Origin: Prevotella sp.
Lineage (GTDB): Bacteria; Bacteroidota; Bacteroidia; Bacteroidales; Bacteroidaceae
DNA length: 64,000 nt
Direction of reading: 5' to 3'
Assembly (NCBI GenBank): GCA_016287755.1
Contig: JAEEWT010000001.1
Span: forward strand, 268,863 to 332,862
Shown here piece after piece: positions 1 through 8,718 of this stretch. How positions within the stretch are numbered: position 1 is the stretch's first letter; every line of letters begins with the position of its first letter. The notes beneath the pieces are model-generated. The model made no database searches, had not been told where the DNA came from, and saw only the letters and a list, made by a program, of their open reading frames with translations. Position numbers and translations under genes: made by a program.

Positions 1-2256
1 TCCATCCCTTCTGCATTCCATGAATGTGAGGTGAACGGCCGTTTCGACAACTTTGCTTTGGCAGCCGGACTCATTCAAGGAGAGCACAAGGGCGATTTTT
101 CCTTTGATGACACCGACCCCTATAAGATTATTGAAGGTGCATCGTATTCACTGGCTGTACACTATGATGCAAAACTCGACCATTACCTCGACTCTGTGAT
201 TAACATCATCGCCCAGGCTCAAGAACCAGATGGTTACCTGACCACATGCGTTACTAATAAGTGTACGCGCCTGAGTGGATGGTGGGGATCGCACAAGTGG
301 GAAAAGATCAACTCGCACGAGCTCTATAACTCCGGTCATCTCATTGAGAGTGCCGTAGCTCATTATCGTGCAACAGGTAAGAAGACCTTCCTCAACGTGG
401 CCATCAAGAATGCCGATCTCGTGTGCAAGACCTTTGGTCCCAACGAGGGACAGATTCATCGTCCGGGTGGACACCCCATCATCGAGATGGCGCTTTGCAA
501 ACTGTATAAGGTGACGGGCAACAAGAAATACCTTGAGGGAGCCAAATATTTTGTTGAGGAGACAGGCCGTTGTACCGACGGTCATAAACCCAGCGAGTAC
601 TCACAGGACCACATGCCCATTCTGCAGCAGGAAGAGATCGTAGGCCATGCTGTACGCGCCGGCTATCTCTATTCAGGTGTAGCGGATATGGCTGCACTAA
701 CTGGTGATAAGGCCTATTTCGAGGCATTGGAGCGTATCTGGGAGAATATGTCGTCTAAGAAACTCTTCATCACGGGTGGCATTGGTAGTCGTCCTCAAGG
801 CGAGGGCTTCGGTCCCAACTACGAACTGAACAACCATACTGCTTATTGCGAGACCTGTGCTGCCATTGCCAATGTCTATTGGAACTACCGCATGTTCCTG
901 GCCACAGGCGAGAGCAAATTTATCGACGTTTGTGAGCGTGCTTTATATAATAATGTGTTGAGTGGCGTAAGTCTTTCCGGCGACAAGTTCTTCTATGACA
1001 ACCCATTGGAGAGCAACGGCGAGCACGAGCGCCAGAAGTGGTTCGGATGCGCCTGCTGCCCAGGCAATATCACTCGTTTCGTGGCCTCCGTACCTGGTTA
1101 CATCTATGCCAAGCAAGGCAAAGATATCTTCGTAAACCTCTATGCACAAGGTAAGGTTCGGATTGGTAACATCGAGCTGGAACAGACCACCGACTACCCA
1201 TGGGACGGTAAGATCCGTATCAAAGTAGCAAAGGGCAGTGGCAAGTTCGCCATCAAACTACGCATCCCTTCCTGGCTGAAAACCTCGCCCACGAACAACG
1301 ACCTTTATCAGTATCTGGACAAGGCCAAGACTTATAGTGTAAGTGTGAACGGACAGGCAATCTATCCAGAGAACCATGACTATATTACCTTGAACCGCAG
1401 TTGGAAAAAGGGCGACGTTATCGAACTCAACTTCCCGATGGATGTGCGTCGCATCGTGGCTAACGACAATGCTGAAGACGACCGTGGCAAAGTTACCTTG
1501 GAACGCGGTCCTATCGTGTTCTGTCTTGAAGGCAACGACCAGACCGACCACAAGGTCTTCAACAAATATATTCTCAACAGCGCACCCATCACTGCCCATT
1601 ATGAGGCCAACCTCCTGAATGGCGTGATGGTGCTTGAAGGTGAAGCCAAGGAATTGCAGCAGGATGGAGAAATCAAGGACGTGAAATTCCGGGCCATCCC
1701 CTACTCTACTTGGAACAACCGTGGTAACGAGCAGATGGAGATATGGATTGCCAACACCCCAGCTAAGGCCATTGCCACACCACTGCCGACAATTGCTTCA
1801 AAGGCTCAGACCTTCTGTAATCGGGGACCTATCCAGAATGATGCCCCTGAGACCGCTCCTGTAGATTCTTGGGCTGGCGGCACCAACGACCAGTGGGAAC
1901 CCCGCCGAAGCAGTGACACCTCTAAGCCTTACCACTATTGGTGGCTCAAGCAAGGCTCTACCGAGGCTATTACCTATCAGTTCGACCAGGAATACGAGGT
2001 AAGTAATGTACAGGTGTATTGGCTCGACTTCGACCACTACGATGGCAATTTCCGCACCCCCGAATCGTGGACGCTCTATTATAAGGATGCCCAAAATGAG
2101 TGGCAGGAGGTAGCAGACCACACTCCTTACACCGTGGCCAAGGACTGCTACAACAGTGTCGACTTCGCCCCTGTGAAGACCACAGGCCTGAAGATTCTCG
2201 CCAAACTGCGTAAGGGTGAGTCGGGCGGAGTACTCGAATGGAAAGTGAACAAATAA
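1..2256 (+). CDS. GH127 beta-L-arabinofuranosidase (5' truncated by window)
   Basis: The frame is open from base 1, so the start codon and signal peptide lie outside the window; the in-frame GTG at 31 is not a convincing start. The family (formerly DUF1680) removes terminal beta-L-arabinofuranose, for example from hydroxyproline-linked arabinooligosaccharides. Counting from base 1, the active-site residues known from Bifidobacterium HypBA1 can be matched: acid/base Glu268 (in GEGF), zinc ligands Glu284 and Cys286 (in CETC), and the CACC cluster Cys350-Cys353, where Cys352 matches the nucleophile. The last ~130 residues look like an added beta-sandwich (F5/8C-like) carbohydrate-binding module. 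It ends 45 bp before the SusC gene and is probably co-transcribed. Family call is strong; the exact substrate is inferred. Confidence 0.93.
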   Translation, partial: SIPSAFHECEVNGRFDNFALAAGLIQGEHKGDFSFDDTDPYKIIEGASYSLAVHYDAKLDHYLDSVINIIAQAQEPDGYLTTCVTNKCTRLSGWWGSHKWEKINSHELYNSGHLIESAVAHYRATGKKTFLNVAIKNADLVCKTFGPNEGQIHRPGGHPIIEMALCKLYKVTGNKKYLEGAKYFVEETGRCTDGHKPSEYSQDHMPILQQEEIVGHAVRAGYLYSGVADMAALTGDKAYFEALERIWENMSSKKLFITGGIGSRPQGEGFGPNYELNNHTAYCETCAAIANVYWNYRMFLATGESKFIDVCERALYNNVLSGVSLSGDKFFYDNPLESNGEHERQKWFGCACCPGNITRFVASVPGYIYAKQGKDIFVNLYAQGKVRIGNIELEQTTDYPWDGKIRIKVAKGSGKFAIKLRIPSWLKTSPTNNDLYQYLDKAKTYSVSVNGQAIYPENHDYITLNRSWKKGDVIELNFPMDVRRIVANDNAEDDRGKVTLERGPIVFCLEGNDQTDHKVFNKYILNSAPITAHYEANLLNGVMVLEGEAKELQQDGEIKDVKFRAIPYSTWNNRGNEQMEIWIANTPAKAIATPLPTIASKAQTFCNRGPIQNDAPETAPVDSWAGGTNDQWEPRRSSDTSKPYHYWWLKQGSTEAITYQFDQEYEVSNVQVYWLDFDHYDGNFRTPESWTLYYKDAQNEWQEVADHTPYTVAKDCYNSVDFAPVKTTGLKILAKLRKGESGGVLEWKVNK

Positions 2257-2301
2257 CTTACAATAAATAATAACATTAACAAACCTAAAAACAAAATTGG
2301 T

Positions 2302-5300
2302 ATGAAGAAACATTTTCTATGTTTACTTTTGCTGAGCGGGGCAGGCTTTGCCTATGCAGCAGAAGACGTATCGACTGACGTTGCTGCTGTCACTCAGCAG
2401 AGCGTCACTGTGAAGGGTGTCGTTAAGGACGCAAATGGAGAGCCCATCATCGGCGCCAGCGTCTTTGAGAAAGGCACCAGCAATGGTACTGTTACCGACT
2501 ATGATGGTAATTATTCTTTGAAGGTTGCTAACAGTAATGCAACCATCGTTGTTAGCTACATTGGGTATGTAACCCAAGAAGTTAAGGCTGGAAGTGATGT
2601 CGTTCTTCAAGAAGACAATGCACTTCTGAACGAGGTGGTAGTTATCGGTTATGGCACCCAGCGCAAAGCTGACGTGACCTCTGCCGTGGCCTCTGTAAAG
2701 GCCGAGGACTTCAACGCTGGTAAGATTGGTGACGCTGCCGAACTGGTGAAAGGTAAGATTGCCGGTCTGACGGTGGTGAACTCCAGCGGTGACCCGAAGG
2801 CCGGTTCTTCTATCCGCCTGCGTGGTATCACCACTTTGGTGGGCAGCCTCACTCCACTGATTCTGGTAGATGGTATTGAGGGTGACCTGAACACAGTGGC
2901 TCCCGAGAACATTGCCTCTATCGATGTGTTGAAAGATGCCTCTGCAGCCGCTATCTATGGTACGCGTGGCGCCAATGGTGTGATTATCATCACCACCAAA
3001 ACCGGTAAACGCGACACTCCAGCTCAGGTTACTTATAACGGTTATGCCTCGTTCTCGAAGTGGAGCAAGAAACTTGACTTCATGGACACTCACGACGTAA
3101 TCTATGGCAAGACGGCTCAGGAATATTTAGGTTACGATACCGACTGGCTCGCAGGCGTCACCCGCAAGGCTGGTTTCAAACACAACCATGACCTGAGCAT
3201 CAGCGGCGGTTCGAAGAACTCGGCCTATTCTGCCAACATCTCCTACGCCAAGGAAGAGGGTATCATCCGCGAGACATCCAACGAGAACTTCAAGATGCAG
3301 ATGGACTACACCCAGTTTATCTGGAACGACATCGTGAAGTTCAACTTCAATGCCCTGGTGACCCGTCAGAAATATACCAACGACAATCTGAACGGCTACT
3401 CGCACACCAACCCCTACCGCCAGGCACTCATCCACAACCCCTCGGAGCCTGTCTATAACGAGGATGGCTCGTACTACGAGAACTTCAACAAACTGCAGTA
3501 CTACAACCCCATTGCCCTCATCAACGAAGCCTTTGGTGATACCCGCATCCGTTTCTCACAGTTAGTGGGCAACGTCACTGTAGAACCCATCAAGGGATGG
3601 AAGACCAACCTGATGATTTCTTGGGGTGAGACCGCTGCCACCAGTGAGAATTGGACCAGTCCGCTGCATCAGTCGCTCGTTCGCGAGGGATGGAATGGTG
3701 CTGCCAGCAAGAGTGAAGGCAACGGCGTGAGCAAGAACCTGGAACTGACCACCCGCTACGATACCCAGTGGGGCGAGCATCGCTTCAACAGCATCGTGGG
3801 CTACAGCTATCTCTTCAATGAGAACGATGGCTTCAACGCAGGTAATCAGGACTTCTCTACCACCGCCTTCCTGTGGAACAACCTGGGCAATGGTACGTTC
3901 ATCAACGACAAGGACCACCACGCCTGGATGGGCAGCTACAAGAACGACAGTAAGCTGGTAGGTTTCTTCGGTCGTATCAGTTATGGCTATGCCGACAAAT
4001 ACAATGCTCTGGTTAGCATCCGTCATGAGGGTAGTTCCAAGTTCGGTGCCAACCACAAGTGGGCTACCTTCCCCTCGGTTTCCCTGGGCTGGAACATCAT
4101 GAACGAGGCGTTCATGGAAGGCACCCGTTCTTGGCTCGACAACCTGCGTCTGCGTGTGGGCTATGGTGTGACGGGTATCACCCCGGGCGACAACTACCTG
4201 GCTCAGAACATCTATAAGTTTGCCGACTATGGTGATGTGCTCTCAATGGACGGCAAGTGGATCAAGACGCTCGAGGTGGCCCAGAACCCCAACCCCGACC
4301 TGAAATGGGAGGTGAGCAAAGAATGGAACTTCGGTCTCGACTACGGTTTCCTGAACAACCGCATCCACGGTTCATTGGATGTCTATGTGAAGACCACCAA
4401 CGACCTGCTCTTCTGGTACAATGTGCCTATGCCACCAAACCTCTATAGTTCTACACTGGTTAACGTGGGCGACATGCGCAACACGGGTATTGAGCTGATG
4501 ATTGAGGCCATTCCCGTCATGACCAAGGACTTTGAGTGGACTACCACGCTGACCGCCTCACACAACAAGAACAAACTGCTGAAACTGAGCAATGACCTCT
4601 ACGAGACCGACAACTTCCAGGAGGTGGGCGGCATTAGCGACCCCATCAGCACCGAGACCCACTGCATGGAGGTGGGTAAGCCTCTGGGTGACTTCTGGGG
4701 ACTGAAGTTTGTGGGCTACGACAAGGACGGCTTTGCCCTTGTGGAGGCCAGTGACGGTAATGGTGGCTGGACGGTGAAGCAGTTCAACGCCAACCTGAAC
4801 AACCTGGAGAACCGCCAGCGCTTAGGTAGTGGTACCCCGAAGGTGATTCTCGGATGGGGCAACACCTTCCGCTACAAGAACATCGACCTCTCGATGCAGT
4901 TCACCAGTCAGTTGGGCTACAAGATCCTGAATGCCTCTCGTTGCTTCTACGAGAACAACTCGATTGCCTACAACCGTTTGAAGACCGCTGCCGACCTGCA
5001 CCCCGCCATCAACCTCGACGGCACACCTTACATTGACCCCGAGACAGGTCAGCAGAAGATGGTAACCATGTCGCAGTCGATGGGACAGGGCTTCTGGAGC
5101 GACCACTTGGAGAACGGTGACTTCCTGAAGCTGAGCAACATCACCCTGGGATACACTTTCACTCCGAAGGGTGCCTTAAGCAACTACATCAAGAAGGCAC
5201 GTATCTATGCCAATGCCACCAACCTGTTCTGCATCACAGGCTACACAGGTATCGACCCGGAAGTAGATAATTACTTCATGGCTCCCGGTATCGATGACCG

Positions 5301-5355
5301 TGACAAGTATCCTGTGACCCGCAACTTTACTGTTGGACTTTCACTTAGCTTCTAA
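2302..5355 (+). CDS. SusC/RagA-family TonB-linked outer-membrane transporter
   Basis: This 1017-residue protein imports oligosaccharides across the outer membrane with energy from TonB. A signal peptide covers residues 1-20 (cleavage after AYA). A carboxypeptidase-D-like beta-sandwich follows at about 33-105 (VKGVVKDANGEPIIGASV), then a TonB-box-like segment (EVVVIGYG) and plug with the RagA motif AIYGTRGANGVIIITTK, then a 22-strand type barrel ending in an aromatic residue (LSLSF). Length is normal for the family. The SusD partner follows 43 bp later, and the surrounding genes (GH127, GH43) suggest arabinose-containing glycans. Start ATG 2302 gives the signal peptide directly. Confidence 0.97.
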   Translation: MKKHFLCLLLLSGAGFAYAAEDVSTDVAAVTQQSVTVKGVVKDANGEPIIGASVFEKGTSNGTVTDYDGNYSLKVANSNATIVVSYIGYVTQEVKAGSDVVLQEDNALLNEVVVIGYGTQRKADVTSAVASVKAEDFNAGKIGDAAELVKGKIAGLTVVNSSGDPKAGSSIRLRGITTLVGSLTPLILVDGIEGDLNTVAPENIASIDVLKDASAAAIYGTRGANGVIIITTKTGKRDTPAQVTYNGYASFSKWSKKLDFMDTHDVIYGKTAQEYLGYDTDWLAGVTRKAGFKHNHDLSISGGSKNSAYSANISYAKEEGIIRETSNENFKMQMDYTQFIWNDIVKFNFNALVTRQKYTNDNLNGYSHTNPYRQALIHNPSEPVYNEDGSYYENFNKLQYYNPIALINEAFGDTRIRFSQLVGNVTVEPIKGWKTNLMISWGETAATSENWTSPLHQSLVREGWNGAASKSEGNGVSKNLELTTRYDTQWGEHRFNSIVGYSYLFNENDGFNAGNQDFSTTAFLWNNLGNGTFINDKDHHAWMGSYKNDSKLVGFFGRISYGYADKYNALVSIRHEGSSKFGANHKWATFPSVSLGWNIMNEAFMEGTRSWLDNLRLRVGYGVTGITPGDNYLAQNIYKFADYGDVLSMDGKWIKTLEVAQNPNPDLKWEVSKEWNFGLDYGFLNNRIHGSLDVYVKTTNDLLFWYNVPMPPNLYSSTLVNVGDMRNTGIELMIEAIPVMTKDFEWTTTLTASHNKNKLLKLSNDLYETDNFQEVGGISDPISTETHCMEVGKPLGDFWGLKFVGYDKDGFALVEASDGNGGWTVKQFNANLNNLENRQRLGSGTPKVILGWGNTFRYKNIDLSMQFTSQLGYKILNASRCFYENNSIAYNRLKTAADLHPAINLDGTPYIDPETGQQKMVTMSQSMGQGFWSDHLENGDFLKLSNITLGYTFTPKGALSNYIKKARIYANATNLFCITGYTGIDPEVDNYFMAPGIDDRDKYPVTRNFTVGLSLSF

Positions 5356-5398
5356 AGAAGAATTGAAGGATTAAAGAATTGTAAAATTGAAGTCAATT

Positions 5399-7132
5399 AT
5401 GAAAAAGATATTCAACAAGGTTCTGATTGCCTTTGCAGCAGGAAGCATCAGCCTTTCATCCTGTACAGATCTTGACGAGACGCTCTACGACCGCCTCAAC
5501 GAGACCAACATCGACCTCGCCAACGAGACCGACCTGAGTCTGCTGCTCGGTGCTGCCACAGCACAATATCGCTATCTGGTAGAAGACTGGTTTGGCATGT
5601 ATCACGCCCTCGAGGAGTGTACCGACCAGTATATGGTGCCTGCCCGCGTGGGTGTGGGCTGGGGCGATGCCTACATCAACCTGCACAAGCACAACTGGGG
5701 CCCCAACGTGGACCAGGTGTATAATCCCTGGCAGATTGCCTACCGCGGCATTGGCTATGCCAACAAGGTGATTGATGCCATCGACCCGGAGAATCCCGCA
5801 ACGAAGACCAGTCTGGCACACGCCCGCTTCTTCCGTGCCATGTTCTACTATCATATGTTCGACATGTTCCGCAATATCCCCCTGCAGACCACCCAGAACG
5901 TGGAGCCGGGTTATCTGCCCCAGCAGGTGAGTCCCCAGGAGATGTTCAATTTCCTCGTGGAGGAGTTCACCGCCGCCAAGGAGAACTTCGGCGACGACGA
6001 CTTCTACGGCTATGGCAACAAGTATGCCTGCTCGATGGCGCTGGCCAAGCTCTATCTGAACCAGAACGTCTATCTGGGCACCTCTGGCAATGAAGGCTAC
6101 GAGAAGTGTCTGGCAGAGGTGGAGAGCATCATCGCCTCAGGCAAATACAGTCTGGCACCCACATATAAGGCCAACTTCACTGAAGACCAGTCCAACAACC
6201 CTGAGGCCATCTTCGTGGTTCCTGGCGACCGCACCCACACCGTGCAGTTCGGTTTGCAGAGCTACTGTTTCCCGCAGTCGGGTCTGGCAGCCTACGGCAG
6301 TACTGCAGCTGGTTACAACGGCTCGTGTGCTATCCCCCAGTGGATTCGTACTTATGATGAGGCCGACCAGCGTCTGACCGACACTTGGGCTGGTGGTCCG
6401 CAGTATAATGCCCTGAAGCAGGGTGACAGCTACATCATCAATGGCGACAAGGACAACCCCATCATGTTTGAGGCTGACGACTGGACAGGCACAGGCATTC
6501 TTACCTACAATATGAACGTACACTCTATCGACAACCCCGGCGCTTACCAGCAGGAGGGCTACCGTCTGCACAAGTATGAGATTATTGGTGGTACCAACGA
6601 CGGAACCACAGCCGATGCCGTGACCATTTTCCGTTATGCCGATGCGCTGATGATGAAGGCAGAGTGCCTGTTGCGTCTGGGACGCGACAAGGAGATCGCT
6701 GCACAGCTCGTCACTCAGGTGCGCCAGCGCAGCTTTGGAGCTAACGTGGCCAAGGCAACCCGTACCGTGGCCGACCTTGAGGGTGGCTCAGTCTATCAGT
6801 ATGGTCACGATGAATATACTGTTCCTGAAGGCTCTACAGCCGGCTACACCGACTGGTCGAACCACATCACTACATACGAGGGTGGTGCCGATATTGAACT
6901 GGGTGGTTTACTCGATGACCTTGGCTGGGAGTTCTGTTGTGAGATGCACCGCCGCCAGGACCTGATCCGTTTCAAGATGAAGGACGGTCGTAATGTGTGG
7001 AACGGTAAGTCTTGGTTCTGCAAGGATGCTACCACGAGCGACCATTGGAACATCTTCGCTATTCCTAACGATGTGATGAAGTCGAATGTTGACATGAAAC
7101 AGAATCCTGGTTATTCCAGCTCAGCAGAATAA
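5399..7132 (+). CDS. SusD/RagB-family surface glycan-binding lipoprotein
   Basis: This is the SusD partner that caps the SusC barrel and captures glycan. I chose ATG 5399 over an upstream in-frame TTG at 5387 because it gives a compact lipoprotein signal peptide with lipobox LSSC (Cys22). The N-terminal segment (DLDETLYDRL), the TPR-like helical region with ALAKLYLNQNVYLG, and the C-terminal RQDLIRFK-type motif are typical of SusD/RagB. The DUF4859-like lipoprotein gene follows after 74 bp that contain a short heptamer repeat. Confidence 0.95.
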   Translation: MKKIFNKVLIAFAAGSISLSSCTDLDETLYDRLNETNIDLANETDLSLLLGAATAQYRYLVEDWFGMYHALEECTDQYMVPARVGVGWGDAYINLHKHNWGPNVDQVYNPWQIAYRGIGYANKVIDAIDPENPATKTSLAHARFFRAMFYYHMFDMFRNIPLQTTQNVEPGYLPQQVSPQEMFNFLVEEFTAAKENFGDDDFYGYGNKYACSMALAKLYLNQNVYLGTSGNEGYEKCLAEVESIIASGKYSLAPTYKANFTEDQSNNPEAIFVVPGDRTHTVQFGLQSYCFPQSGLAAYGSTAAGYNGSCAIPQWIRTYDEADQRLTDTWAGGPQYNALKQGDSYIINGDKDNPIMFEADDWTGTGILTYNMNVHSIDNPGAYQQEGYRLHKYEIIGGTNDGTTADAVTIFRYADALMMKAECLLRLGRDKEIAAQLVTQVRQRSFGANVAKATRTVADLEGGSVYQYGHDEYTVPEGSTAGYTDWSNHITTYEGGADIELGGLLDDLGWEFCCEMHRRQDLIRFKMKDGRNVWNGKSWFCKDATTSDHWNIFAIPNDVMKSNVDMKQNPGYSSSAE

Positions 7133-7157
7133 TAATTGATAATTGACATATCAAAAA

Positions 7158-7185
7158 GTTCAATGTTCAAAGTTCAAAGTTCAAA
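7158..7185 (+). repeat. Heptamer GTTCAAA tandem repeat, 4 copies
   Basis: Four contiguous 7-bp units (GTTCAAT then three GTTCAAA) lie in the gap between the SusD gene and the next lipoprotein gene, ending about 20 bp before its start codon. The same heptamer recurs inside the regulator gene at 19876-19926. Confidence 0.9.
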
Positions 7186-7206
7186 GTTTATAAAGAAAAA
7201 ACGATT

Positions 7207-8703
7207 ATGAAAAAGTTATCATATATTCTTAGCGGACTGCTGATTGCCGGCTCTTCTGCCCTTTTCTGCAGCTGCGGAGACAATACAGATTTCTGGGGGC
7301 CTCACACCCTGACAGACGACGAGATTGCAGAGATGGCCCGTCAGGACTCCATCAAGCAGGCTCAGCGCGAACGCATTGATGCCGACCTGATTCTTGAATA
7401 CACCGTGGAGTTCTATCTCAGCGCCAATTCCTATGATGGTGGCGACGTGAAAATTGATATGGACAAGATTGCCAGCGAGCTGGGACTCTCGAAAGATGAG
7501 CTGGGCAAGGCCCTTAATGGAGAAGGTGGTGCCGACGTGACAGGATTTGCCATCGAAGGTTCCACCCATGCCGACAATATGACCTCCTCTAACTCTGGCG
7601 CCTACTGGGGCCACTGGTGGGACAAGGACGGTAACGTGAAGAACTGGGGCGACGAAGCCATGGTCTTTGCTGAGTTCGAATATACAGAAGACGGTGAAGG
7701 TATCTTCCATGTTGGTCAGTATCCTGGTCATCTGGTAGCCGACCAGCAGGTGAAATTCATCGAGGCTATCAAATATCAGGACAAGCGTGTGGCCATTGTC
7801 ATCACAGCCATTGGCCGTGAGCGTGGTGAGGTGAAGGCTACCGTGGTGGCTTCTAACAAGCTGACGGTTGAGACTGCTCCCAACGACACCTATGCTACCG
7901 TATCGGTAGATGGATTTGATGCCGATGCTGCCCTGACTGCTCTTGGTGCAGGCTCATGGGCTGAGGTAGATTGGGTATGTACCAATGCCGACGGCTCGTA
8001 TGCTCAGGAGTATAGTGCCGACGCACCTGGATTCTGGTACGACAAGGAAGGATTCTCTGGTGCCTGGGGCGACAATGCCAGCGTATTTGCCACCTTCCAG
8101 GAAGGCCAGATTTTGATTGGACAAATGCCTGGACAGATGACCGAAGGTTCATCAGTTACCATCAACTTCAGCGCCATGTACAACAACAAGATTGTGGAGA
8201 ACATCATTACCGTAAACATCGTGGGCTACGAAGATCCTGAGACAGCTCCCGAGGGAACACCTGCCAGCATCGAGAAGGACTTCACCCTGACCAAGCCCTA
8301 CGATGCAGAATGGGGTGCTACTGAGGAAATCGACGTGAAGGAAGACCTGCGCCAATGCTTCAAAATGACCACCTATCAGATATTCAAGGCTCTGAAGAGC
8401 GGCGAGATGAACATGTGGTGCGAAGAGGTGGGCAAGGATGCCAACGAGGATGGTACAGCAGCCTATACTGCCGATGCTCCGGGTTACTGGCTCGGTAGTG
8501 AGGGACAGCGTGTAAGCTGGGGCGACGAGGCCATTGTCTATCTGAACCTCGGCATCAGCGAGGAGAGTCTGGCCTTCTATTCGGGCAACCACCCGGAGAA
8601 CTGCAACCCCAACGGACAGACCATCAAGACGAAGATGATTGTGGAGAAGGACGGCATCACAGCCACCTTCAACATCACAATCGACATCACAGCTGCCCAA
8701 TAA
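7207..8703 (+). CDS. Surface lipoprotein with three DUF4859-like repeats
   Basis: A 498-residue lipoprotein (signal peptide, Cys21/Cys23 in LFCSC). It is built from three related modules at about 59-190, 227-335 and 357-498. Each carries a version of the pattern GYW/AYW...G...WGD-A-VF/VY-x-x-F/L...G-Q-x-PG, which resembles DUF4859. The module at the end of the next protein belongs to the same family. Position directly after SusCD suggests a surface glycan-binding protein equivalent to SusE/SusF, but no binding residues can be assigned. Stop is 15 bp from the next start, so the two are very likely co-translated. Confidence 0.75.
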   Translation: MKKLSYILSGLLIAGSSALFCSCGDNTDFWGPHTLTDDEIAEMARQDSIKQAQRERIDADLILEYTVEFYLSANSYDGGDVKIDMDKIASELGLSKDELGKALNGEGGADVTGFAIEGSTHADNMTSSNSGAYWGHWWDKDGNVKNWGDEAMVFAEFEYTEDGEGIFHVGQYPGHLVADQQVKFIEAIKYQDKRVAIVITAIGRERGEVKATVVASNKLTVETAPNDTYATVSVDGFDADAALTALGAGSWAEVDWVCTNADGSYAQEYSADAPGFWYDKEGFSGAWGDNASVFATFQEGQILIGQMPGQMTEGSSVTINFSAMYNNKIVENIITVNIVGYEDPETAPEGTPASIEKDFTLTKPYDAEWGATEEIDVKEDLRQCFKMTTYQIFKALKSGEMNMWCEEVGKDANEDGTAAYTADAPGYWLGSEGQRVSWGDEAIVYLNLGISEESLAFYSGNHPENCNPNGQTIKTKMIVEKDGITATFNITIDITAAQ

Positions 8704-8718
8704 ACGAAGGTATCTGTT

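Noticed and set aside
31..33. GTG start codon for the GH127 gene
   Set aside because: The frame is open to base 1 and reads SIPSAFHECEV, matching the family upstream of this point, so the gene is truncated by the window edge.
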